From a bacterium (GTDB lineage: Bacteria > Gemmatimonadota > Glassbacteria > GWA2-58-10), in contig JAJFUG010000022.1 in assembly GCA_021372515.1 (NCBI GenBank), positions 1 to 30,594 of the forward strand: a stretch of 30,594 nt of DNA, read 5' to 3'. The notes beneath the pieces were generated by a model. The model saw nothing but the letters and a program-made list of their open reading frames with translations. It was not told the DNA's origin and did no database searches. This document shows, piece after piece, positions 7,336-14,449 of the stretch (position 1 is the stretch's first letter; every line of letters starts with the position of its first letter). A program made the translations under genes and the position numbers.

Positions 7336-8355
7336 TTATTTTCCGCGCGAGAAAAACTCACGGAACAGGCGGGTGAAATCGGTCTCGCCCCGAGCGGTCT
7401 TGCCACCGCGCACGCCGGGATCCATCTCCATGTCCATGGGCGACCACTCGCGGAAAGCGTAGTAGTTCCAGCCGATGCCGCTGGCCTCACACAGCTCGAT
7501 CCAGTCGCGCATGTACTGGGGTGCGCCCACGGCCCAGCGCGCCACCCCGAACTCGCCGCACCAGATTTTCACCCCGTGGGCCTTGCCGTAGGCCACGGCT
7601 TTCTGTACCTCGGCCTCCAGACGGGCGCGGTCCCAGACCTCACCCTGCATGGTAGCGCCGGGGTAAACCCGCTCTTTCCATTGCTCTTCAGTGGCCTGCA
7701 TGTGGCCGCCGTTGCGCTGGTGGGTGTAGTCCATGGGTCCGTAGAAATGGAAGCTGTAGACCGTGTTGGGGTCTCCGGTGGGCTCCAGGAACTTGAACCC
7801 GTCCGCCCAGCCCCACTCCGGCGGCTCGACCACGATCGTGTGCACGCTGTCGATGGCCCGTATCGCTTTGGTCAGCTCCCTGGCAAAGCCGCTCCACTCG
7901 GTGCGGGCCAGGCTGTCGTGCGGCTCGTTCATCAGGTCGTAGGCAATGGGGCCGGCATCCTTGTAGCGGCGGGCCACATCCTGCCAGCACTCCACGTAGG
8001 CCTTGCGGTACTCAGGGTTGGAGAAAAAGAGATCGTTGTCGCGGAACGAGGGGCTGGGGCTGAACACGGTGTAGAGGTTGTACTTGAGCAGAAGGTCCAG
8101 GGTCTCGAACGCTCTTTTCTTCTGCTCCTCGCTGGGACGGTAGGGGGGCTTGTCCGGGACCAGGTCGTTGATCAACAGGCGGCAGGAGTTGGCTTTCCAG
8201 TCCAGGGCCAGCAGGGCCACGTCGGTCTCGGTCAGGTTGGTGGCCACATTGGCCCCGCGCAGGATATGGTCGGGCCAGGCCACCGGCCCGGCGGCCCGGG
8301 CCAGCGAGAACAAGCCTGAAACCAGAATGGCGGCCAGCAGAGAGAGAATTTTCAT
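7336..8355 (-). CDS. Secreted GH5-type glycoside hydrolase
   Basis: A 339-residue exported enzyme with the (beta/alpha)8 fold of glycoside hydrolase family 5, which cuts beta-linked glycans such as cellulose, mannan or related polymers with retention. The N-terminus (lysine then a leucine/alanine-rich core, cleavage near LARA-A at 21-22) is a Sec signal. The acid/base glutamate is in LMNEPHD (Glu144) and the nucleophile in WCGEFG (Glu268). Supporting residues include Arg59, His203 and Tyr205. The ATG at 8355 is chosen over one 12 codons upstream because a GGAG site precedes it and the signal peptide starts there. It is transcribed away from the GHMP kinase gene, across a 175-base divergent region. 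The exact subfamily and substrate cannot be told. Confidence 0.88.
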   Translation of the reverse strand: MKILSLLAAILVSGLFSLARAAGPVAWPDHILRGANVATNLTETDVALLALDWKANSCRLLINDLVPDKPPYRPSEEQKKRAFETLDLLLKYNLYTVFSPSPSFRDNDLFFSNPEYRKAYVECWQDVARRYKDAGPIAYDLMNEPHDSLARTEWSGFARELTKAIRAIDSVHTIVVEPPEWGWADGFKFLEPTGDPNTVYSFHFYGPMDYTHQRNGGHMQATEEQWKERVYPGATMQGEVWDRARLEAEVQKAVAYGKAHGVKIWCGEFGVARWAVGAPQYMRDWIELCEASGIGWNYYAFREWSPMDMEMDPGVRGGKTARGETDFTRLFREFFSRGK

Positions 8356-8464
8356 CGTGCATATCTCCGGTCTTGGTAAGGGGTCACGCACCAGGGTTCA
8401 CAATTCAATCTCAATATACAACCCGCGGGCAGCGGCGTAAACCCACCCGTGACACACAGCGACC

Positions 8465-8493
8465 TTGAACCGCGGCCCCGGCGGTGGTATTAT
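8465..8493 (+). promoter_or_regulatory. Sigma-70-like promoter for the GHMP kinase
   Basis: TTGAAC at 8465-8470 and TATTAT at 8488-8493 with a 17-base spacer. The predicted start near 8500 leaves a leader of about 30 bases and excludes in-frame start codons before 8528. Confidence 0.55.
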
Positions 8494-8530
8494 TTTGCGC
8501 GATGGCCTTGAACTTTCACTGGAGAGCATG

Positions 8531-9574
8531 ATGAACCCGCCCCGGCCCCTGGCCGTAATCAACAGCGCCGCGCCGATCCGTATCTGCGACAACGGCGGCT
8601 GGACCGACACCTGGTTCGCCGCTCACGGCAAGGTGTTCAACATCGCGGTCTACCCGATAGTGGAGGTGCAGCTGGAGGTATTCCGGCGCGCCGAGGCGGC
8701 CGAGCGCTGCGTGATCCACGCCGAGAACTACGGCGAGCGCTACGCGGTGGACCCCGCAGCAGAGGAGTGGGACCGTCACCCCCTGCTGGAGGCGGCGATC
8801 CGTCGCATGGGTCTGCCCGAGGAGCTGGCGTTCCAGGTGACCATTCATTCCGAGGCTCCGGCCGGGGCCTCCACCGGCACCAGCGCCGCGGTGAGCGTGG
8901 CCCTGGTGGGCGCGCTGGATTACCTCACCCCGGGACGGATGAGCGCGCAGGAGGTGGCGGCCACGGCGCATGAGATCGAGACCGGGATGCTGGGCCTGCA
9001 GAGCGGCATCCAGGACCAGCTGGCCTCGGCTTTCGGCGGGGTGAATTTCATCGAGATGAGCCAGTACCCTCAGGCCACGGTCACGCCGGTGCGGGTGGGG
9101 GATGAGACATGGTGGGAGCTGGAGCGCCGTCTGGCCCTGATCTACCTGGGGCGCGGGCACCACTCCTCGAAAGTGCACGAGAAAGTGATCGAGGAATTGC
9201 GCGGTGAGGGCCCTGACTGCAAGCGCCTGGAGGACCTTCGCCGCACCGCGGAGCTGTCGCGGGATGCCCTCTACGCCGGCGATTTCGCGGCCTTGGGCCA
9301 GGCGATGGTGCAGAATACCGAGGCCCAGGAGCGCCTGGACCCGGCCCTGGTGGGAGCGGATGCTCGAAAGGTGATCGAGATCGCCCGCTCGCACGGCGCG
9401 GCAGGCTGGAAAGTGAACGGCGCGGGCGGGGAGGGCGGCTCGGTGACAATCCTCTGCGGTCCGCTTTCCAGTGTCAAGCGCACCCTCCTGCGCGAGGTAG
9501 AAAAGAGCGACCCGCTGTTCCGCCACATCCCGCTGTACCTGAGCCGTCACGGCCTGCGCCGCTGGCGTCAGTGA
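8531..9574 (+). CDS. GHMP-family sugar kinase (heptose/fucose kinase-like)
   Basis: A 347-residue cytosolic kinase that would phosphorylate a sugar or sugar phosphate with ATP. The first GHMP motif is RICDNGGWTDT (17-27), like the GGGTD motif of heptose-7-phosphate kinases. The ATP-binding glycine/serine loop is PAGASTGTSAA (110-120). The catalytic aspartate is in SGIQDQLASAFGG (Asp162), and the third motif is WKVNGAGGEGGS near the C-terminus. These features fit the HddA/fucokinase branch better than galactokinase. The two adjacent ATGs at 8528 and 8531 share GGAG at 8521-8524; 8531 has the better spacing. It is transcribed alone and converges with the next gene, only 13 bases away. The substrate is unknown but the surroundings suggest a sugar released from polysaccharide. 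Confidence 0.85.
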   Translation: MNPPRPLAVINSAAPIRICDNGGWTDTWFAAHGKVFNIAVYPIVEVQLEVFRRAEAAERCVIHAENYGERYAVDPAAEEWDRHPLLEAAIRRMGLPEELAFQVTIHSEAPAGASTGTSAAVSVALVGALDYLTPGRMSAQEVAATAHEIETGMLGLQSGIQDQLASAFGGVNFIEMSQYPQATVTPVRVGDETWWELERRLALIYLGRGHHSSKVHEKVIEELRGEGPDCKRLEDLRRTAELSRDALYAGDFAALGQAMVQNTEAQERLDPALVGADARKVIEIARSHGAAGWKVNGAGGEGGSVTILCGPLSSVKRTLLREVEKSDPLFRHIPLYLSRHGLRRWRQ

Positions 9575-9587
9575 GAGCTTTTTCCGC

Positions 9588-11342
9588 TCAGTTAACCTTC
9601 AGCCTGTACTCTAAATCATCTTCGTAAATTCTTGCCGCGGTTGACAGAATGCCGATTGCAGAATTCTTTCCCCCGATCCCGTCCACGTCGTAGTTGAAAA
9701 ACGGCAGGAACGGCCAGCGCAGACTGGTGCGCCCGGCAGGCACAGTCAGGCTCCAGCGCCCGGTGGAAATGCGTTCGCCCAGATTGCTCTCCCATACATT
9801 CAGTTTGTCCGGGCCCAGCGCGTGGGGGCCGTCCCCGGCCGTGAGGGTCTCGCCGGCATTGAGCTGGAGCTGGAGGTTGCACTCGTAGCGGTTGGGCCAG
9901 AGCATGGGCGGGCTGGTCTCGATAAAATGCACGCGCAGGTCCAGTTCGGTGGAATCTATCACCCGGGCGCTCAGGCGCGCGCTGAACTTGTCGCAGGCAA
10001 GCTCCAGGCAGAGGCTGTCGCCGGCGCCGGTGATACGGCTGTCGCGGGGCCAGAAATCGAGCCCGCCGTGGCTCGGCTCCATCAGCAGCGTGGCGATCTG
10101 CGGCTGGCGCTTGGTGTTGCCGCCGCCCAGGACAAGGCCGCACTTGCGGTGCCAGACCTCGATATAGGTGTAGCGGTCCAGGAAAAAGCGGTTGCCCTCC
10201 CAGGGCGGGCTGACTATGCCGCACAGGGTGACAATCCAGTCTCCGCGGCGCATCAGGCGGGCGCCGCTCACCAGCGTGCGGTCGTAGGACTGACTGTCCC
10301 AGGGCACCGCGGCCTCGGGGCCGGCCTCCCAGTAGCGCAGGGCGTCGGTCAGGTGGGAGAGGGACTCGTTGCTCAACCCGGAGCCGTCCTCGTCCGCCGC
10401 CCCGGCGGCCATCTTCGCCGCGATCAGACGGCAGAACCGCCGGCCATCCGCAAAATGCCCCAGTCCCAGCAGGCCGTGGGTCGGAGACAGGCCGGGAGCG
10501 TAGCGGTTGCGCTCGTCGATCACCGCCACGGCCGAGCCATCGGGGTAGGTGAACCCGAGCACGAAATCCTTGGCCCGTCGGATCGCCTCCAGGGCCTCGG
10601 GGTCGCCTGTCATCTCGTAGTAGAGTCCCACCCCTTGCAGGGTGATCCAGGTGTAGCGGTTCACCGGCCCGTCATGCTCGGCCCAGAACCCGTCCGGGTG
10701 CTGGCTGCGCAGAAGGTTTCTGAACTGGCCGCGGGCGTAATCGGTCCACTCGGGATGTCCCAGCACCTGGCCGGCTTTCATCACCGCCACCAGGTAGAGC
10801 GAGTAGTGGTTGGGGCTGGTGCCAAGCTGGACCGCGGTATACTGGCGCTTGCCCTCGCACTTGTGCAGGTAGTCCAGATACATCGCGACCCAGTGCTCGA
10901 TGGCCGCGCTCCAGCGGGCGCGCCGCTCCGGGTCCAGCTCATCCTGCACCTGCTCCAGGGCCGAAAGCCAGGAGTGTACGGTCCACTGGCTGAGGGGCCA
11001 GAAACTGGAGGGCTGGTAGGCGGCCAGGTAATCGCCGTTTCGGATCACCGATTCCAGTGCCCGCCTGTCGCCGTAGAACGGGTTGTCGGGATACTTGTGC
11101 CTGTAGAGCCAGGCCACGGGGTAGATCGCCATCTGGGTGGTGGCCAGCATGTCCTGGACCGGCCTGTTCTTGTCCGCCTGGCTGTTGTTGTAGCGCCCGC
11201 CATCGCTCTGCCAGTCCAGCGCCCGCGTGGCGCCGGCCACGATCACGGAGCGGTAGAGTTCTGGCGCTGTGGGGTCGGCCGCCGGCAGCGGGGAATACAG
11301 CAGCGCGGACGCAAGTATAAGGAACAGAAATCGGTTGGGCAT
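9588..11342 (-). CDS. Secreted protein of probable alpha/alpha-toroid fold, unknown function
   Basis: A 584-residue exported protein with a Sec signal (residues 1-22, ending PLPA-A). Residues about 50-330 are rich in tryptophan, tyrosine and paired helices (patterns such as SFWPLSQWTVHSWL, GTSPNHYSLYL, GPVNRYTWITLQG). These resemble the toroid domain of polysaccharide lyases and family 88-type hydrolases. The remainder is beta-rich, as in heparinase or alginate lyase C-terminal domains. I could not assign catalytic residues or a named family. A GGAG site precedes the ATG. It is divergent from the first heparinase-like gene (206 bases between starts), which hints at joint control, and converges with the GHMP kinase. 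A lyase or unsaturated-uronyl hydrolase role is inference from fold and neighbours. Confidence 0.65.
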   Translation of the reverse strand: MPNRFLFLILASALLYSPLPAADPTAPELYRSVIVAGATRALDWQSDGGRYNNSQADKNRPVQDMLATTQMAIYPVAWLYRHKYPDNPFYGDRRALESVIRNGDYLAAYQPSSFWPLSQWTVHSWLSALEQVQDELDPERRARWSAAIEHWVAMYLDYLHKCEGKRQYTAVQLGTSPNHYSLYLVAVMKAGQVLGHPEWTDYARGQFRNLLRSQHPDGFWAEHDGPVNRYTWITLQGVGLYYEMTGDPEALEAIRRAKDFVLGFTYPDGSAVAVIDERNRYAPGLSPTHGLLGLGHFADGRRFCRLIAAKMAAGAADEDGSGLSNESLSHLTDALRYWEAGPEAAVPWDSQSYDRTLVSGARLMRRGDWIVTLCGIVSPPWEGNRFFLDRYTYIEVWHRKCGLVLGGGNTKRQPQIATLLMEPSHGGLDFWPRDSRITGAGDSLCLELACDKFSARLSARVIDSTELDLRVHFIETSPPMLWPNRYECNLQLQLNAGETLTAGDGPHALGPDKLNVWESNLGERISTGRWSLTVPAGRTSLRWPFLPFFNYDVDGIGGKNSAIGILSTAARIYEDDLEYRLKVN

Positions 11343-11548
11343 GCGGCTCTCCGGGGGCTTGAGGGCATCTCTTGGAAAACAAACGGAACGCTTGGGTCAT
11401 AAAGTAGTTGCGGGCCTGATTTGGCGCAATGGCTCAGACAGACGGCTACAGATTGAGGTTGCGCCGGGGAGGCCGGTGACTTTATTTTGTTTCTTTCGTT
11501 CAGGGTGCGGAACACCGCAGCAGGGTCAAGCGAAACGCAGGGGATGGC

Positions 11549-13822
11549 ATGAGACTTTTCCGGTCGGGCTTTCTGTTGGCAGCGGTTGTTCTTGGCTTGG
11601 CCGTAACGGTCCGCGCGGCCGAGCCGGTGCGTGAGCACCCGCGCCTGATGTTCCGGACATCGAAATGGCAGGCCGCGCTCAGCCCGGCCGAGGCCGCCGC
11701 CAGGGTGAAACGCGAGCCATACAGATCCTGGTTCGGCCGTATGGGGGCACAGGAGTTCCAGACCGGCGCCCTGAGCTGGCTGTTGCGCTCTGAACTGGGC
11801 CAGGCCGGCTCACCCCGGGACGCCGCCGCGGACAGCGTGATCGCGCGGATGCTGGCATTGCCCGAGCGCGAGGGCAATTTTTTCTACGGCGAGAACCTTC
11901 ACCGCATGAGCCTGGCCTACGACTGGCTCTGCAACTACCCCGGGTTCACGCCCGATGCCAAGCGGAAGCTGCGCGCGCGCATGCTCGGCATGGCGCACCA
12001 CCTTGTCACCCGCGGGGCCAAGGGCGAGGAAATTGTCTACGGAGAAGAGATCTTCCACAACTACTGCTCCAACGCCGCGCTCGCTATCGGCCTCACCGGC
12101 CTGGCCCTCTGGGAGGGGCCGCAGGACACGGCGTCCACGCACCTGATCCGGGTGGCCGAGGACTGGTATTTCAACCGCTCGTTCAAGGCGATGGAGCTGC
12201 TGGGCGGAGGCTGGCACGAGGGCATGGCCTACAGCCTGAACCACGTGCTCCAGGAAACCCCGATCTGGGTGGCGGCCTACCGCACGGCCACGGGCGAGGA
12301 CTGGTTCGCCCGGATCAAGCGCGAGCAGGGTGACTGGATGGAGGGCTGGATCTATTTCTGCCTGGCTGCGCTGCGCCCGGACTGGACATTCATGCGCAGC
12401 GGGGATGCGAACGCATCGCGCATGCTGCCCGAGCGAACGTTGCGCCAGGCCCTGGAGCTGATCGTGAGCGCCTACGGCAACGGGCACGGACAGTTCCTGC
12501 TGAACGAACTGGAGGAACGTCTGGGCGAGCGCTCACTGTCCGACGGCGACCTCTGGATGCCGCTGCTGTTCTACTCGGATAGCCTGGAGGCCCGCGACTG
12601 GCGCGAGCTGCCGCCCAGCCGGGTGATAAACCCCGAGCACCTGGGCCTGGCCGTGTTGCGCAGCGGCTGGGGCGAGGCCGACACCTACATCACTTTCGAG
12701 GCCGGGGACTATTTCGGCTCGCACAACCATCTGGACCAGAACAGTTTCACGATCTACCACCGCGGCGCCCTGGCCCTGGACAGCGGGGGCTACGACGGGT
12801 ACGGGGAGCAGCACGAGATGTACGCCGTGCGCTCGCTGGCCCACAACACCGTGCTGGTGCGCGACCCCCAGGAGATGACCTACAGCCACTACCATGACCC
12901 GTTCCCCTCGGATGGCGGGCAACGCTCGCTGGACTACTATTTCAGCAACTCCAACTACGAGCTTGGCCTTTACTGGGACCAGTACCGCGACAAGGCCTGG
13001 GCGGATGCCGCCGACATGACCGCCTGGCAGAACGAGCCGGATTTCGACTACGTGGCCGGGGATGCCACCGCGGCCTACAACAGCACGGTCGTGACCGAGC
13101 CGGGGGCGCGTCCCAAGATCAGCCGTTTCACCCGCCGTCTGCTCTTTGTCAAGCCGGATATAGTAGCGGTCTGCGATAACGTGGATGCAGTCTGCGAGGC
13201 GTTCGAGAAACACTGGCTGCTGCACACGGTCGAGGAGCCGCAGATACTGGGGGACAACTCGGTAGTTATAGAAGCCGGCCAGGGACGCCTGACCCTGCAG
13301 GCGCTGCTGCCGGAGGACGTGTTCGTCACCAGGACCGGCGGGCCGGGCAAAGAGTTCCTCGTAAGCGGAGTGAACCGCCCCTTACGCGGGAACGAGACCC
13401 AGGCCCCGGCCGAGCCGGGGGCCTGGCGTCTGGACCTGACTATCAGTGACCCGCGCAAGCAGGATATCTACCTGGTCCTGATGCAGACCGGAGAGCGCGG
13501 GGTGGCCGCACCAAGGAATTTCAGCCTCGTGCAGAACGAGGATTTCGTGGGCGCCGTGGCCGAGGAGGTGTGCCTTCTTTTCACCCGCGACCGGACTGCG
13601 GGCGCTCCGCCTCCCGAGCGGCTCAGCCTTCCCGCGGGCCTTGCTCCGGGCAGCCGGGTCTATCTGGCCGGGCTGGTGGCGGATGGGCTCTACCGTGTCC
13701 GCACCGGGCAGGCCGAGCACGGGGTGTTCCCGGTGGGCCAGGGCGGAGTGCTGCGTCTGAACCTCGGCCAGTACAACGGGTTGAGCCTCACCCTGGAGCC
13801 GGGCGCAACACCGAAAAAATAG
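11549..13822 (+). CDS. Secreted heparinase II/III-family protein 1
   Basis: A 757-residue exported protein with a Sec signal (1-23, cleavage near VRA-A) followed by HPRLMF, the usual opening of heparinase II/III-like toroids. This family eliminates uronic-acid-containing glycans. The toroid helices run to about 345 and the beta-sandwich follows. Candidate catalytic positions by family pattern are His170 with Asn171 (FHNYCSN), Tyr228 (EGMAYSLNH), and His392/His394 in SHNHLDQNSF. HNTVLV near 432 is also typical. AGGGG lies five bases before the ATG at 11549. It is strongly similar over its whole length to the gene at 14450, so the two are paralogues, with a V4R gene between them. All three are on the same strand and likely co-transcribed. 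The polymer substrate is unknown. Confidence 0.85.
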   Translation: MRLFRSGFLLAAVVLGLAVTVRAAEPVREHPRLMFRTSKWQAALSPAEAAARVKREPYRSWFGRMGAQEFQTGALSWLLRSELGQAGSPRDAAADSVIARMLALPEREGNFFYGENLHRMSLAYDWLCNYPGFTPDAKRKLRARMLGMAHHLVTRGAKGEEIVYGEEIFHNYCSNAALAIGLTGLALWEGPQDTASTHLIRVAEDWYFNRSFKAMELLGGGWHEGMAYSLNHVLQETPIWVAAYRTATGEDWFARIKREQGDWMEGWIYFCLAALRPDWTFMRSGDANASRMLPERTLRQALELIVSAYGNGHGQFLLNELEERLGERSLSDGDLWMPLLFYSDSLEARDWRELPPSRVINPEHLGLAVLRSGWGEADTYITFEAGDYFGSHNHLDQNSFTIYHRGALALDSGGYDGYGEQHEMYAVRSLAHNTVLVRDPQEMTYSHYHDPFPSDGGQRSLDYYFSNSNYELGLYWDQYRDKAWADAADMTAWQNEPDFDYVAGDATAAYNSTVVTEPGARPKISRFTRRLLFVKPDIVAVCDNVDAVCEAFEKHWLLHTVEEPQILGDNSVVIEAGQGRLTLQALLPEDVFVTRTGGPGKEFLVSGVNRPLRGNETQAPAEPGAWRLDLTISDPRKQDIYLVLMQTGERGVAAPRNFSLVQNEDFVGAVAEEVCLLFTRDRTAGAPPPERLSLPAGLAPGSRVYLAGLVADGLYRVRTGQAEHGVFPVGQGGVLRLNLGQYNGLSLTLEPGATPKK

Positions 13823-13864
13823 TGTTGGATGGTTAGTCCGGTATCATTTCATGCCGTTCAATAA

Positions 13865-13883
13865 CGGCCGGGTGTTCCGGCCG
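13865..13883 (+). other. Intercistronic GC hairpin without a T tract
   Basis: CGGCCGG (13865-13871) and CCGGCCG (13877-13883) form a perfect 7-base-pair stem with a 5-base loop between the first heparinase-like gene and the V4R gene. The following bases are GGATAAT, so it is not a standard terminator. It could stabilise or process the message. Confidence 0.45.
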
Positions 13884-13912
13884 GGATAATCAACAGCGAT
13901 TCTGGAGAAAGC

Positions 13913-14431
13913 ATGGCCACAAATCTGGATGTCAGAAAAATAGACGGCGTGGGCGACCTGGCCAAGGGCCGTCCCACCCTGGGCGATATGATGAGCATCG
14001 CCATCTACCGCATGGTGATCGATTCGATCAAGACCGCGATGATAAAGGAATGCGGCGTGGAAAAGACCGCCGAGATAATCTACCGGGCGGGCGAGCATGC
14101 CGGCAAAGGGATGTACGCCGGGTTCCTGCGCAACGTGAAATCAGAGGAAGAGCTGTTCGAGAAAATCCGCGACCTGTTCTTGGTGTTCAAGATCGGTTAT
14201 TTCGAGGTGGTGAGCAAGGACGACGAAAGCCGCGAGTTCATGTTCGACATCTCGGAAGATTTGGACTGCTCCGGGTTGCCGGAGGACGGCTCGACCAAGT
14301 GCATTTTCGACGAGGGCTTGATCTCGGGTATCCTCTTCTCCTTCTACGGCCGCCACTATATCACCCACGAGATAAGCTGCTGGGGCACCGGAGAGGAAAG
14401 CTGTGTGTTCAAGAGCGTGAGCCAGGACTGA
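13913..14431 (+). CDS. Stand-alone V4R-domain protein
   Basis: A 172-residue soluble protein with no signal peptide. Its second half is a V4R domain: CSGLPEDGSTKCIFDEG followed by HEISCWGTGEESCVF carries the expected cysteines (about 118, 127, 155 and 163) and glycines. V4R domains bind small hydrophobic ligands in regulators such as XylR-type activators and in the BchJ vinyl-reductase-related proteins. The N-terminal half is helical and resembles the part preceding V4R in archaeal and bacterial stand-alone forms. GGAG precedes the ATG. It stands between two secreted heparinase-like genes, 90 bases after the first and 18 before the second, in one apparent operon. The sigma-54 activator at the window start has the same domain type. 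It has no DNA-binding domain, so a sensor or metal/ligand-binding role is plausible but not shown. Confidence 0.82.
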   Translation: MATNLDVRKIDGVGDLAKGRPTLGDMMSIAIYRMVIDSIKTAMIKECGVEKTAEIIYRAGEHAGKGMYAGFLRNVKSEEELFEKIRDLFLVFKIGYFEVVSKDDESREFMFDISEDLDCSGLPEDGSTKCIFDEGLISGILFSFYGRHYITHEISCWGTGEESCVFKSVSQD

Positions 14432-14449
14432 CCGCCTGCGGGGGAGAGA

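Noticed and set aside
7267-8319. A 350-codon plus-strand open frame
   Set aside because: It is the antisense of the GH5 gene, which has conserved catalytic motifs; the plus frame has none.
9822-11402. A 526-codon plus-strand open frame
   Set aside because: Antisense to the secreted toroid-like gene; lacks any signal or domain and is rich in Val/Ala/Gly/His shadow composition.
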